DNA of 64,000 nt from Xanthomonas theicola (GCF_014236795.1 NZ_CP049017.1:1962001-2026000); one strand, 5' to 3'; shown: positions 1-9,420, numbered from the stretch's first letter. Numbers and translations: made by a program. The notes: generated by a model from the letters alone, not told the origin.

Positions 1-726
1 CCCGCCCTTGGCGAGCACGGTGCGGATGGCCTCGCAGTGGTCGCCGACGAACAGCCAGTCGCGCACCTGCTTGCCGTCGCCATAGACCGGCAGCGGCTCG
101 CCGGCCAGGGCCTTGGCGATCACCAGCGGAATGAGCTTTTCCGGGAAATGGTACGGGCCGTAGTTGTTGGAGCAGTTGGTGGTCAGCACCGGCAGGCCGT
201 AGGTGTGGTGGAACGCGCGCACCAGATGGTCGGAGGCGGCCTTGGTCGCCGAGTACGGCGAGTTGGGCGCGTACGGCGTGGTTTCGGAGAACTTGCCGTC
301 CTCGCCCAGGGCGCCGTAGACCTCGTCGGTGGACACGTGCAGGAAGCGGAACGCCGCCCGCGGGCCTTCCGGCAGCGCCTTCCAGTGGTCGCGCACCGCT
401 TCCAGCAGGCCCAGGGTGCCGACCACGTTGGTCTGCACGAAGGCGGCCGGGCCGTCGATCGAGCGATCGACATGGCTCTCGGCGGCGAAATTGAGCACGG
501 CGTCGGGCCGATGCGCGCGCAGCAGCTGGGCGATCAGGTCGCGGTCGCCGATATCGCCCTGCACGAACACGTGGTCGGGATTGCCTTCCAGCGACGCCAG
601 CGTGTTCAGGTTGCCGGCGTAGGTCAACGCGTCCAGGTTGATCACGCGGACGCCGCGCGACACCGCTTCCAGCACGAAATTGCCGCCGATGAACCCGGCG
701 CCGCCGGTTACAAGCCAAGTAGCCAC
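1..726 (-). CDS. rmlB: dTDP-glucose 4,6-dehydratase, C-terminus outside the window
   Basis: This enzyme converts dTDP-glucose to dTDP-4-keto-6-deoxyglucose, the precursor of dTDP-L-rhamnose and of 4-amino-6-deoxy sugars. The 242 visible codons start with the NAD-binding motif TGGAGFIG, followed by an AAESHVDRS segment, STDEVYG and the catalytic SDR tyrosine-lysine pair in SPYSATKAA. This is the standard order for RmlB (about 350 residues), so roughly a third lies beyond the left edge. The start is GTG at 726, preceded by an AGGAG ribosome site; no in-frame ATG fits as well. It is divergent from etfB. Its neighbourhood next to an O-antigen cluster agrees with the rml operon position in Xanthomonas. 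The product could also feed the aminotransferase at 51458. Confidence 0.95.
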   Translation of the reverse strand, partial: MATWLVTGGAGFIGGNFVLEAVSRGVRVINLDALTYAGNLNTLASLEGNPDHVFVQGDIGDRDLIAQLLRAHRPDAVLNFAAESHVDRSIDGPAAFVQTNVVGTLGLLEAVRDHWKALPEGPRAAFRFLHVSTDEVYGALGEDGKFSETTPYAPNSPYSATKAASDHLVRAFHHTYGLPVLTTNCSNNYGPYHFPEKLIPLVIAKALAGEPLPVYGDGKQVRDWLFVGDHCEAIRTVLAKGG

Positions 727-962
727 TGTGACATCTCCTGATCGGGCGCTGCGAGGCGCTGCGCTGCTCAAACCGCGCAGGATATACGCTTTGCCGGGGC
801 TGGTCGCCTCCGTCCGCCGCCGCGTGTTCAGGCTGGCGAGCGACGCCCGATGGCCACCATACGCCATCGCATGGTCCATCGCCGGCGGTTAGAATCCACC
901 GACTGCCCCGCGCCAGCCGCCGCGGCCGGGCCTTCCCGCACTGCTGAAGGATCTCGTACAAG

Positions 963-1709
963 ATGAAAATCCTCGTCGCCTACAAGCGCGTGGTGGACTA
1001 CAACGTCCGCATCCAGGTCAAGCCGGACGGCTCCGGCGTCGTGACCGAGGGCGTCAAGCTTTCCCCCAATCCGTTCGACGAAATCGCCCTGGAAGAAGCG
1101 CTGCGCCTGCGAGACGCCGGCATCGCCAGCGAGGTGGTGGTGGTCAGCCTGGCCCCCGCCGATGCCGCCGCGCACCTGCGCAACGGCCTGGCGATGGGCG
1201 CCAACCGCGCCATCCACGTGGTCGCCGAGGCCGCGATCCAGCCGCTGACCGCCGCGCGCGCCCTGCTCAAGCTGGTCGCGCAGGAACAGCCGGACCTGGT
1301 GATCCTGGGCAAGCAGGCGATCGACGACGACGCCAACCAGACTGGGCAGATGCTGGCCACGCTGTGGGGCCGCCCGCAGGCGACCTTCGCCGGCAAGCTG
1401 GTGGTCGCCGACGGCAAGGCCACCGTGACCCGCGAAGTCGATGCCGGGCTGGAGACGCTGGAAGTGGACTTGCCGGCCGTGGTCACCACCGACCTGCGCC
1501 TGAACGAACCGCGCTTCATCAAGCTGCCCGACATCATGAAGGCCAAGAGCAAGCCATTGCAGACCCTGGCGTTCGCCGACCTGGACGTGGAGTCCAACGA
1601 CAGCCTCGTCACCACCCATTACGCCCCGCCGCCCAAGCGCAGCCGTGGGGTGATGGTCAAGGACGCCGCCGAACTGGTGGCCGCACTCAAGAGCAAGGGG
1701 TTGGTGTAA
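963..1709 (+). CDS. etfB: electron transfer flavoprotein beta subunit
   Basis: EtfB forms a soluble heterodimer with EtfA that carries electrons from acyl-CoA and other flavin dehydrogenases to the quinone pool. The 248-residue protein starts MKILVAYKRVVDYNV and keeps the family features PNPFDEIALEEALRL, the GANRAIHV segment and the LGKQAIDDDANQTGQM segment of the AMP-binding side. The length is normal. The stop overlaps the ATG of etfA, so translation is probably coupled. Together with etfA it is one of the conserved flank genes of the Xanthomonas LPS locus. It lies divergent to rmlB with about 236 bases between the two starts. Confidence 0.97.
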   Translation: MKILVAYKRVVDYNVRIQVKPDGSGVVTEGVKLSPNPFDEIALEEALRLRDAGIASEVVVVSLAPADAAAHLRNGLAMGANRAIHVVAEAAIQPLTAARALLKLVAQEQPDLVILGKQAIDDDANQTGQMLATLWGRPQATFAGKLVVADGKATVTREVDAGLETLEVDLPAVVTTDLRLNEPRFIKLPDIMKAKSKPLQTLAFADLDVESNDSLVTTHYAPPPKRSRGVMVKDAAELVAALKSKGLV

Positions 1710-2650
1710 TGAGCAAGATCCTCGTCGTCGCCGAACACCTGAACGGCCAGCTCAACGCGGCTACCGCCAAGACCGTCAGCGCCGCGCAGGCGCTGTCGCC
1801 GGAGGCCATCGACATCGTGGTGCTGGCCGCCGACCCGGCCGCCGTCGCCGCGCAGGCCGCGCAGATCGCCGGCGTGAGCCGCGTGCTCGGTGTCGCCGAC
1901 CCGGCCAACGCACACGCCATCGCGCAGGTGCTGGGACCGCAGATCGCGCAGCTGGCGCAGGGCTACAGCCACGTGTTCGGCCCCTCCACCACCTTCGGCA
2001 AGGACCTGATGCCGGTGGTCGCCGCGCTGCTCGGGGTCAACCAGATCTCCGACCTGATGGCGGTCGATGGCGACTACGCGTTCAAGCGCCCGATCTACGC
2101 CGGCAACGCGATCATCAGCGTGCAGGCGCCCGCCGACCAGACCGTGGTCGCCACCGTGCGCAGCGCGTCGTGGCCGGAAGCGGGCAACGGCGGCAACGCC
2201 GCGATCGAATCGGTCGAGGTCGCTGCGACGCTGCCCACCCACACCCGCTTCGTCGGGCTGGCCGCGGGCAGCTCCGACCGTCCCGACCTGCAGAGCGCCA
2301 AGCGCGTGGTCTCCGGCGGCCGCGGCGTGGGTTCGGCGGAGAACTTCAGGCACATCTACAGCCTGGCCGACAAGCTCGGCGCGGCCGTGGGCGCCTCGCG
2401 CGCGGCGGTGGACGCCGGCTACGTGCCCAACGAGCTGCAGGTGGGGCAGACCGGCAAGATCATCGCCCCGGACCTGTACGTGGCCATCGGCATCTCCGGC
2501 GCGATCCAGCACCTGACCGGGATCAAGGACGCCGGCACCATCGTGGCGATCAACAAGGATCCGGAGTCGCCGATCTTCGAGATCGCCGACATCGGCCTGG
2601 TCGGCGACCTGTTCACCCTGCTGCCGGAACTGGAAGCGGCGCTGGGCTGA
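1709..2650 (+). CDS. etfA: electron transfer flavoprotein alpha subunit
   Basis: EtfA is the FAD-binding partner of EtfB. The protein has 313 residues, and its ATG at 1709 overlaps the etfB stop in a TAATG arrangement. An N-terminal alpha/beta domain starts [15 protein letters not shown]. The C-terminal FAD domain shows [44 protein letters not shown] and [15 protein letters not shown], all classic ETF-alpha motifs. It marks one border of the variable O-antigen region; metB at 22384-23580 marks the other. The next gene follows after only 15 bases, so etf transcription may read into the glycan genes. Confidence 0.97.
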   Translation: MSKILVVAEHLNGQLNAATAKTVSAAQALSPEAIDIVVLAADPAAVAAQAAQIAGVSRVLGVADPANAHAIAQVLGPQIAQLAQGYSHVFGPSTTFGKDLMPVVAALLGVNQISDLMAVDGDYAFKRPIYAGNAIISVQAPADQTVVATVRSASWPEAGNGGNAAIESVEVAATLPTHTRFVGLAAGSSDRPDLQSAKRVVSGGRGVGSAENFRHIYSLADKLGAAVGASRAAVDAGYVPNELQVGQTGKIIAPDLYVAIGISGAIQHLTGIKDAGTIVAINKDPESPIFEIADIGLVGDLFTLLPELEAALG

Positions 2651-2665
2651 CGCGAGGCGGTGCCG

Positions 2666-3652
2666 ATGACCCCGCTGCCGCCCTCGGGCACCGACGGCAT
2701 GCCGCTGCCGCGGCGGCGCATGGACCACCTGGCCGGGTTCGTGCTGCTGCTGTGCGCAGGCTATGTGGCCGCGCTGTTCTGGGTGGACCGCGGCAACGGG
2801 ACGTTCTCGCGCCTGGGCGAGGTCGGCCACCTGATGGCGCTGGCCACCGTGCCGGTCAGCGCCAGCTACCTTTTCCGGTATTGGCGCTGGCGCTGGCTGC
2901 TGCAGCGCTACGGCCATCCGGTGCCGGCCGCGGCCGGGCTGGCCGGCTACCTGGCAGGCTTCGCGCTGACCGCGACGCCCGGCAAGGCCGGCGAATTGCT
3001 GCGTATCCGCTATTTCGCCCGCATGGGCGTGCCGGCACGGCGCACCATCGCCGTGTTCGTGTTCGAGCGCGCCTGCGACCTGCTGGTGATCCTGGCGCTG
3101 TCGCTGCTGGCCGCTCCGGTATTTCCCACGCTGGGCGCGCTGGCGGCGGTGGTCCTGGCCTTCGTGGGGCTGTTGTTCGGCGCGGCGGCCTGGCCGCCGT
3201 TGCTGGATCGACTGACTGCGCTGGTGCGATGGATTCCTGGCCGCTGGCTGCAGCGCCCGGCGCATTTCGCGCTGGCCGCGGCGCTGGAACTGCGCGGCTG
3301 CCTGGGCCTGCGCCAGTTCGGGCAAAGCATGTTCGCCGGGCTGATGGCCTGGGGACTGACGGCATCGGTGTTCGTCGGCCTGTGCCTGGGCATGGGGCTG
3401 GACCTGGACCCCATCGTCGCGTTCGGCATCTACCCGCTGGCGATGCTGGTCGGCGCGCTGTCCTTCGTCCCCGGCGGCGTCGGCACCACCGAGCTGGCGA
3501 TCGTGCTGATGCTCGACCGCCTCGGCATCGCCACCGCCGACGCGATCGCCGTGGCGGTGGCCGCGCGCCTGGTCACGCTGTGGTACGCCATCCTGGTCGG
3601 CGCGCTGGCGATGCTGCGGGCCGAGTTCCTGCCGCGCGAAGAGGGCGCTTGA
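2666..3652 (+). CDS. multi-membrane protein, lysylphosphatidylglycerol synthase membrane-domain family
   Basis: This is a 328-residue integral membrane protein with about eight hydrophobic stretches and no soluble catalytic domain. The segment [20 protein letters not shown] and the later [11 protein letters not shown] are typical of the family that includes the membrane part of MprF and the UPF0104 proteins, some of which flip lipids. The ATG at 2666 has a GAGG site eight bases upstream; the GTG at 2660 is too close to that site. It lies between etfA and the UbiA fusion, and on the same strand as the polyprenyl-phosphate pentose genes. By inference it may help move a lipid-linked intermediate, but the sequence does not show a substrate. 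Confidence 0.7.
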   Translation: MTPLPPSGTDGMPLPRRRMDHLAGFVLLLCAGYVAALFWVDRGNGTFSRLGEVGHLMALATVPVSASYLFRYWRWRWLLQRYGHPVPAAAGLAGYLAGFALTATPGKAGELLRIRYFARMGVPARRTIAVFVFERACDLLVILALSLLAAPVFPTLGALAAVVLAFVGLLFGAAAWPPLLDRLTALVRWIPGRWLQRPAHFALAAALELRGCLGLRQFGQSMFAGLMAWGLTASVFVGLCLGMGLDLDPIVAFGIYPLAMLVGALSFVPGGVGTTELAIVLMLDRLGIATADAIAVAVAARLVTLWYAILVGALAMLRAEFLPREEGA

Positions 3653-3661
3653 TTGGATAGG

Positions 3662-3667
3662 TATAAT
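3662..3667 (+). promoter_or_regulatory. possible internal -10 box TATAAT before the UbiA fusion gene
   Basis: A perfect TATAAT sits just after the stop of the upstream membrane protein and 33 bases before the preferred ATG at 3701. No good -35 hexamer is placed 16 to 18 bases upstream, so this is only a candidate internal promoter. Confidence 0.3.
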
Positions 3668-3700
3668 CGCGGCCCCCGCAATGCACCGCCAGGCCATCGG

Positions 3701-5149
3701 ATGCCCGCCCCTACCAGTCCTCCGCCCCACCGTCCGGCAGTTTCGGGGCGCGCCCTGTGCGTGGATCTGGATGGCACCCTGCTGAACTCGGACATCCTCT
3801 ACGAGTCGGTGCTGGGGCTGCTGGCGCGCAATCCGCTGTACCTGTTCCTGCTGCCGCTGTGGCTGCTGCGCGGCAAGGCGGCGCTGAAGCGCGAACTGGC
3901 CTCGCGCGTCTCCCTTCCGGTCCAGACCCTGCCGTACAACGAGAAAGTTCTGGAACTGCTGCGCACCACGACGCAACGCCCACGCGTGCTGTGCACCGCC
4001 TCCGACGCCCTGCTGGTGACGCCGATCGCCGAGTACCTGGGCCTGTTCGAGCAGGTGATCGCCAGCGACGGCAAACGCAATCTCTCCGGGCGCAACAAGG
4101 CCAATGTTCTGGTCGACGCGTTCGGCGCCGGCAATTTCGACTATGCCGGCAACGGCAACGTGGACCTGCATGTGTGGGAGAAGGCCGGCGGCGCCTGGGT
4201 GGTCAACAATGGCACCGCGCTGCGCGAGGCCGCCGCACAGCGCACCACGGTGCATGCGCACTGGCCCGCGCCGCCGCGCGCCCGCGCCTGGCTCAAGGCG
4301 CTGCGGCTGCACCAGTGGCTGAAGAACCTGCTGGTGTTCGTCCCCTTGCTCACCGCGCACCGCTTCCTGGATCCGGAGTCGGTGCTGCAGGCGGCGATCG
4401 CGCTGGTCGCGTTCGGGTTGTGCGCGTCCGGCGTGTACGTGCTGAACGATTTACTCGATCTCACCCCGGACCGGCAGCATCCGCGCAAGCGCAAGCGTCC
4501 GTTCGCCGCCGGTCGCCTTCCCCTGCTGCACGGCCTGTTCGCCGCGCCGGCGCTGACCGTGGCCGGGCTCGCACTGTCGCTGGCCTGCAACCTGGAATTC
4601 ACCCTGGTGCTGCTGGCCTATTACGTGATGACGCTGGCGTACTCGCTGTGGCTGAAGCGGATCGTGATGATCGACGTGGTGCTGCTGGCCGCGCTGTACA
4701 CGGTGCGCATCATCGGCGGCGCGATGGCGATCGACATCGCGCTGTCGTTCTGGCTGCTGGCGTTCTCGATGTTCATTTTCCTGTCGCTGGCCCTGCTCAA
4801 GCGCTACACCGAGCTGCACGCGATGCTGAGCAGCGGCAAGACCAAGGCCAGCGGGCGCGCCTATTCGGTGGAGGACCTGTCGCTGCTGCAATCGATGGGC
4901 GCCGCCGCCGGCTACATCGCGGTGATGGTGATGGCGCTGTACATCAACAGTCCCGAGAGCGTGGAGCTGTACCGCCATCCGAAAGTGCTGTGGCTGGTCT
5001 GCCCGGTGCTGCTGTACTGGGTGAGCCGGGTGTGGGTGATCGCGCACCGCGGCGACATGCACGACGACCCGATCGTGTTCGCCGCCACCGACCGGGTCAG
5101 CCAGGTGGTGGCGGTGCTGTGCGGACTGTTCGCCCTGAGCGCCATCTGA
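3701..5149 (+). CDS. HAD phosphatase fused to UbiA-type phosphoribosyl-polyprenyl transferase
   Basis: The 482-residue protein has two parts. Residues 20 to about 190 are a HAD hydrolase with the nucleophile motif VDLDGTLLNSD. Residues 200 to 482 are a UbiA-superfamily prenyltransferase with many membrane segments, a first aspartate-rich motif NDLLDLTPDRQHP and the following KRKRPFAAG. These match the pattern of the mycobacterial decaprenyl-phosphate 5-phosphoribose synthase (Rv3806c) rather than a ubiquinone enzyme. In mycobacteria a separate phosphatase (Rv3807c) removes the 5-phosphate; here a HAD domain could do that job in the same chain. The genes for DprE1-like and DprE2-like enzymes follow with overlapping stop and start codons, which supports the assignment. 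The start at ATG 3701 is chosen over an upstream TTG. Confidence 0.85.
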   Translation: MPAPTSPPPHRPAVSGRALCVDLDGTLLNSDILYESVLGLLARNPLYLFLLPLWLLRGKAALKRELASRVSLPVQTLPYNEKVLELLRTTTQRPRVLCTASDALLVTPIAEYLGLFEQVIASDGKRNLSGRNKANVLVDAFGAGNFDYAGNGNVDLHVWEKAGGAWVVNNGTALREAAAQRTTVHAHWPAPPRARAWLKALRLHQWLKNLLVFVPLLTAHRFLDPESVLQAAIALVAFGLCASGVYVLNDLLDLTPDRQHPRKRKRPFAAGRLPLLHGLFAAPALTVAGLALSLACNLEFTLVLLAYYVMTLAYSLWLKRIVMIDVVLLAALYTVRIIGGAMAIDIALSFWLLAFSMFIFLSLALLKRYTELHAMLSSGKTKASGRAYSVEDLSLLQSMGAAAGYIAVMVMALYINSPESVELYRHPKVLWLVCPVLLYWVSRVWVIAHRGDMHDDPIVFAATDRVSQVVAVLCGLFALSAI

Positions 5150-6456
5150 TGGCGGCCGCGGGGCAATCCTGGGGACGCTATCCGAAGGCGAGGCAGGTGT
5201 TGCTGCCGATCACCGACCGCGCGGCGGAACTGCCTGCGTTCGACGGCCATGCGCTGCCGCGCGGCAATGGCCGCAGCTATGGCGACAGCTGCCTGAATCC
5301 GGACGGCACCTTGCTGGCGACGCGTAGCCTGGACCGGTTCATCGGATTCGATCCGGCGACCGGCCTGCTGCATTGCGAAGCCGGGATCACCCTGGCCGAG
5401 ATCATCGAGCTGGCCTTGCCGCAGGGCTGGTTCCTGCCGGTCACCCCGGGCACGCGCTACGTGACGGTGGCCGGGGCCATCGCCAACGACGTGCACGGCA
5501 AGAACCACCACCGCACCGGCAGCTTCGGCCACCATGTGCGTGCGTTCGAACTGCTGCGCAGCGACGGCACGCGCCGCGTGTGCACGCCCGACGACGATGC
5601 CGAGGGCTGGTTCGCCGCCACCGTCGGCGGCCTGGGCTTGACCGGCCTGATCACCTGGGCGCAGATCCAGTTGCGCCGGGTCGCGAGCGCCGCCCTGGAA
5701 ACGGAGAACATCCGCTTCGGCTCGCTCGACGAGTTCTTCGCCTTGTCCGCGGCTTCCGCCGACAGCCACGAATACAGCGTCGCCTGGATCGACTGCCTGG
5801 CCAGCGGCCGCGCGCGCGGCCGCGGCCACTTCACCCGCGCCGACCATTGCCCGGGCCTGCCGGAAGAGCGGCCCAAGCCCCCGGGTGCGGGCCTGCCGAT
5901 GCCGCTGACGCCGCCGTTCTCCCTGGTCAACCAACTGTCGCTGCGGCCGTTCAACGCGCTGTATTTCTGGCGCCAGCCTGCGCGGCGCAAGCGCTTCGTC
6001 AGCCACTTGCTGCCGTTCTTCTATCCGCTGGACGGCATCCGCGACTGGAATCGGATGTACGGCCCGGCCGGTTTCCTGCAGTACCAATGCGTGCTGCCGC
6101 CGGCCGCCTCGCGCGACGGGATCGACGCGTTGCTGGCAGAGATCGCGCGCAGCGGCAGCGGCTCGTTCCTGGCGGTGCTGAAGGAATTCGGCAACGCGCG
6201 CTCGCTCGGCATGCTGTCGTTTCCTCGCCCGGGCACCACCCTGGCGCTGGATTTCCCCAATAGCGGCCCGGAGGTGTTCCGGCTGCTCGAGCGGCTCGAC
6301 CGCATCGTCGACGCGGCCGGCGGCGCTCTGTACCCTGCCAAGGATGCGCGCATGGCCGCGACCTCGTTCCAGCGCGCCTACGGCCGCTGGCAGGAATTCG
6401 CCGATTATCTCGATCCACGTTTTTCTTCCGGCTTCTGGCGCCGGGTCACGGAGTAG
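5149..6456 (+). CDS. dprE1: DprE1-like FAD oxidoreductase (polyprenylphosphoryl-ribose 2'-oxidase)
   Basis: In mycobacteria DprE1 oxidises decaprenylphosphoryl-beta-D-ribose to the 2-keto intermediate on the way to the D-arabinose donor. This 435-residue protein begins on an ATG overlapping the stop of the UbiA gene. It carries the vanillyl-alcohol-oxidase type FAD fold: GNGRSYGDS near residue 40, PGTRYVTVAGAIANDVHGKN near 115 and ATVGGLGLTG near 160. The lysine corresponding to catalytic Lys418 of the Mycobacterium tuberculosis enzyme is present in YPAKDAR. The segment that contains the benzothiazinone-reactive Cys387 in that enzyme reads TTLALDFPN here, with alanine in place of cysteine. 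The substrate is inferred from the family and from the adjacent UbiA and DprE2 partners. Confidence 0.9.
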   Translation: MAAAGQSWGRYPKARQVLLPITDRAAELPAFDGHALPRGNGRSYGDSCLNPDGTLLATRSLDRFIGFDPATGLLHCEAGITLAEIIELALPQGWFLPVTPGTRYVTVAGAIANDVHGKNHHRTGSFGHHVRAFELLRSDGTRRVCTPDDDAEGWFAATVGGLGLTGLITWAQIQLRRVASAALETENIRFGSLDEFFALSAASADSHEYSVAWIDCLASGRARGRGHFTRADHCPGLPEERPKPPGAGLPMPLTPPFSLVNQLSLRPFNALYFWRQPARRKRFVSHLLPFFYPLDGIRDWNRMYGPAGFLQYQCVLPPAASRDGIDALLAEIARSGSGSFLAVLKEFGNARSLGMLSFPRPGTTLALDFPNSGPEVFRLLERLDRIVDAAGGALYPAKDARMAATSFQRAYGRWQEFADYLDPRFSSGFWRRVTE

Positions 6457-6458
6457 AC

Positions 6459-7187
6459 ATGCAACGCGTCCTCATCATCGGTGCCACCTCGGCCATCGCC
6501 GAAGCCACTGCCCGACGCTACGCCGCACGCGGCGCGGCGATCCATCTGCTCGGCCGCCAGGCCGCGCGCCTGGACGCGATCGCGGCCGACCTGTCAGTGC
6601 GCGGCGCCAGGAGCAGCGTCGGCGTGCTCGACGTCAACGACGGCGCGCGCCACGGCGAAGCGTTCGACGCGGCATGGGCGGCCCTGGGCGGCGTGGACGT
6701 GGTCCTGATCGCCCATGGCACCCTGCCCGACCAGGCCGCGTGCGACGCCTCGGTCGAGCTGTCGCTGCGCGAGTTCGCCACCAACGGCACCTCCACGATC
6801 GCGCTGTGCGCCGCACTGGCGCCGCGCCTGGCGGCCGGTGCGACGCTGGCGGTGATCTCCTCGGTCGCCGGCGACCGCGGCCGCGCCAGCAACTACCTGT
6901 ACGGCAGCGCCAAGGCTGCGGTCAGCGCCTACCTCAGCGGCCTCGGCCAGCGCCTGCGTCCGGCCGGGATCAACGTGCTGACGATCAAGCCGGGCTTCGT
7001 CGATACGCCGATGACCGCCGCCTTCAAGAAGGGTGCGTTGTGGGCGAAGCCCGACCAGATCGCCAAGGGCATCGTGCGCGCCGTCGATCGTCGTCGCGCC
7101 GTCGCCTACCTGCCGGGTTTCTGGTGGGCGATCATGTTCATCATCAAGTCCATCCCCGAATTCGTTTTCCGCAGGATCAAGCTCTGA
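6459..7187 (+). CDS. dprE2: DprE2-like short-chain reductase
   Basis: DprE2 reduces the 2-keto intermediate made by DprE1, completing the ribose-to-arabinose epimerisation of the polyprenyl-linked sugar. The 242-residue protein has a cofactor loop near the N-terminus (IIGATSAIAEA), the catalytic serine in AVISSVAGDRG, the YGSAKAAVSAY tyrosine-lysine pair and a TIKPGFVDTPM segment. The C-terminus is a hydrophobic, basic tail ending FVFRRIKL. The mycobacterial enzyme has a comparable tail and is membrane-associated. The gene follows dprE1 by two bases and ends one base before the next ATG, so it clearly sits in the same operon. Confidence 0.88.
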   Translation: MQRVLIIGATSAIAEATARRYAARGAAIHLLGRQAARLDAIAADLSVRGARSSVGVLDVNDGARHGEAFDAAWAALGGVDVVLIAHGTLPDQAACDASVELSLREFATNGTSTIALCAALAPRLAAGATLAVISSVAGDRGRASNYLYGSAKAAVSAYLSGLGQRLRPAGINVLTIKPGFVDTPMTAAFKKGALWAKPDQIAKGIVRAVDRRRAVAYLPGFWWAIMFIIKSIPEFVFRRIKL

Positions 7188-7188
7188 C

Positions 7189-9420
7189 ATGACCGGTCGA
7201 CACGTCGAGCTTGGCATGAGGTACGCCATGCGTAGGCTTGACAGCGCCCGCGACGCTTTTAGTGTCCACGTCGGGCAACGTGCAACGCACGTGGCTCTCT
7301 TTGCATGCCTGCTGATTTTGGGCGGCTGTAACCTCTATCCGGATCCCGCCTTGGTCATCGATGGCGGCTGCGCCCCGGCCAGTTCGCCGTTTCTGGTGCA
7401 GGAAGCCAAGATAAAGGGCCGAATCACCTTTTGCCAAGGCGGCGATGCCTGGACCGGCAAGATTGAATCGCAGCGCTATCCTCCTGGCACACAGCATATC
7501 GAAGTCATGCTCTCGGGCTATCCGGGTTCGGCCGGAGTGATTATCAGCGCCGTCACCAGCACCGGAAAAATCGCACCTCTCACGGTTCCAACGCAACCGG
7601 GCGAGCACTGGCAGCGCGCGATGCTGGCAGTCCCGCGCGACATCGCGCAAGACGGATATCGTCTACGTATCGACGACCAGTCCCGTAATCCATTCGGCTG
7701 GGCCGGCCTTGGCGATTCGAGGGGCGGCCCCGCCATTGCCTTGACCAGCGGACTGCTACCAATGCTGGTCGCTATGTTACTCGGCAACTGCTGGCTGATC
7801 GCCGTCTCGTTGTGCCTACCTGCAGGCCAGCCCGCACGGGATCGCCTGCTGCAGGGTGTACTTGCCGGAGGCTGCGGGTGGTTTCTGATTTTCCTGAACT
7901 ATGTGCTTTCTACGAAACTCGGCAGGGGGATGGGCCTGCTATTACTTATCCTCCCCTTCCCACTCGCACTAATGATAGGGCGTCGGCGTCGCACATGGCT
8001 GTCGGAAGTCGCCGATCTACAGTACGCCCTGCTTCCCGTCCTGATGCTCGTGTGTCTTGTACTGTGGATTGGATTGTTCCCTTTTCACTGGAACGGGCAA
8101 CCCAATGGAGATCCAGCGTTGCGCTGGCGGGGGCTGACGATCGATGCCTGGCTGCCGATGCTGTTCGGCGACATGCTTGCGCACGGCAGACTAGATATCC
8201 CGATGATCGGCGACTGGCTAAGTAGCGACCGCCCTCCGCTGCAGGTAGGCCTCTATTTGATGCTTTACCCGCTGCTGCCAAAGACCCACGCATTGGTGTA
8301 TCAGGGCATCTCGAGCTGGGCTCAGGCATTGGTGCTGTTGCCGGTGGCATCGCTGCTCTCACGCTTCATGGACAAGCGGGCGCAGGCGATAGCATTGTTC
8401 GTGCTCAGCATCTCTGCGTTGATGCTGTTCAATACACTTTTCGTCTGGCCCAAGCTACTGGCCGGGGCATTTTCACTCATTTACTACATCGCACTGTTTC
8501 CGGCTGACGGGCTACCCAGACGCTGGTGGCAAGCGGGCGTCGCTGCGGCGATGGCACTGCTTGCGCATGGCGGCGCGCTGTTTTTCATCGTCGGCGTTGC
8601 CCTCTTGCATTTGTGTTGGTATCAACGCCAAAGCCTTGCAATGCTACTACGAACAGGACCGGTGGCAGCTGCCCTCTATCTGCCTTGGATTGCATATCAA
8701 CGATTTATCGACCCACCGGGCGACCGGCTCATAAAATGGCATTTTGCTGGTAAAATCGCTGTCAGTGACGAGAGTGCAACGCATGCAATTGTCAGTGCTT
8801 ATTCGCAACTGACTCCGGAACTCTGGCTATCTACCAGACTGCAGAACTTCGCGGTGATCGTCCAAGGCGCGCTATCGGTACCATACGATGCGTGGAAGGT
8901 GATAGCACAACAGGATCCTCTATTCCTTTCCCGCTTTATCGACGACGACTTCGTCTATCTGTTCCACTCGATGTGGTTCGCCTCACCGATATTGCTGCTC
9001 CCTTGCATGGTGGTGATGTATTGGCGTGGCCGACACCGATCCGATCCGGCATTCAAACATCTGCTGCAAGCGCTGATGTCCGTCGTCGCGACGACCCTTG
9101 TCTGGGTGACCCTCATCTTCGAAGGGGGAGCGACGACCATACATATCGGCGCCTACGCGTCTGTGCTGCTCCTGCAGCTCGCCGTCCTCGCCGCCGCATG
9201 GCGCACCAATCAGGTGCTCTTTCATGCAATCTGCATGGCAAACATATCCGTGACCCTGTCTGCATATGTATTCGATCGGCAATTCCTCCCTGGAGTGCAA
9301 TCGGTTTATGTACTGGTCAGCGTGCTACTGTGCGGCGGACTGGCGGCGGCAACGCTGACCGCCTCTGGATGCCTGGGTCGGCGGCGCACGGACGCCACTG
9401 TCGGCACGAGTGCCTCATGA
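7189..9420 (+). CDS. large multi-membrane protein, candidate GT-C glycosyltransferase
   Basis: This 743-residue protein is not recognised as a named gene. It opens with a basic stretch and a hydrophobic segment ending LLILGGCNLYPD, which could be a signal anchor or a weak lipoprotein site. A soluble region of about 130 residues follows, predicted by eye to be beta-rich and to face the periplasm. Roughly a dozen membrane segments then run to the C-terminus. An acidic loop containing DPALRWRGLTID and DWLSSDRPPLQ follows an early helix, which is the layout of GT-C enzymes using polyprenyl-phosphate sugars. It starts one base after dprE2, so it is the obvious candidate to use the donor made upstream. 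Later in-frame ATGs at 7216 and 7228 are possible starts. Its base composition is less GC-rich than dprE1 and dprE2. Confidence 0.6.
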   Translation: MTGRHVELGMRYAMRRLDSARDAFSVHVGQRATHVALFACLLILGGCNLYPDPALVIDGGCAPASSPFLVQEAKIKGRITFCQGGDAWTGKIESQRYPPGTQHIEVMLSGYPGSAGVIISAVTSTGKIAPLTVPTQPGEHWQRAMLAVPRDIAQDGYRLRIDDQSRNPFGWAGLGDSRGGPAIALTSGLLPMLVAMLLGNCWLIAVSLCLPAGQPARDRLLQGVLAGGCGWFLIFLNYVLSTKLGRGMGLLLLILPFPLALMIGRRRRTWLSEVADLQYALLPVLMLVCLVLWIGLFPFHWNGQPNGDPALRWRGLTIDAWLPMLFGDMLAHGRLDIPMIGDWLSSDRPPLQVGLYLMLYPLLPKTHALVYQGISSWAQALVLLPVASLLSRFMDKRAQAIALFVLSISALMLFNTLFVWPKLLAGAFSLIYYIALFPADGLPRRWWQAGVAAAMALLAHGGALFFIVGVALLHLCWYQRQSLAMLLRTGPVAAALYLPWIAYQRFIDPPGDRLIKWHFAGKIAVSDESATHAIVSAYSQLTPELWLSTRLQNFAVIVQGALSVPYDAWKVIAQQDPLFLSRFIDDDFVYLFHSMWFASPILLLPCMVVMYWRGRHRSDPAFKHLLQALMSVVATTLVWVTLIFEGGATTIHIGAYASVLLLQLAVLAAAWRTNQVLFHAICMANISVTLSAYVFDRQFLPGVQSVYVLVSVLLCGGLAAATLTASGCLGRRRTDATVGTSAS

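Noticed and set aside
37..741. Plus-strand frame of 234 codons over rmlB
   Set aside because: The opposite strand encodes RmlB with all motifs; this frame has no family character.
2170..3660. Plus-strand frame of 496 codons in a third frame over etfA and the membrane protein
   Set aside because: It overlaps two genes with clear motifs and its own translation is a low-complexity Gly/Arg/Ala string.
1619..4360. Minus-strand open frame of 913 codons across the etf and UbiA genes
   Set aside because: It is antisense to three well-supported genes and is rich in Arg, Gln, His and Gly in a repetitive way, as expected for a shadow frame in GC-rich DNA. No domain is seen.
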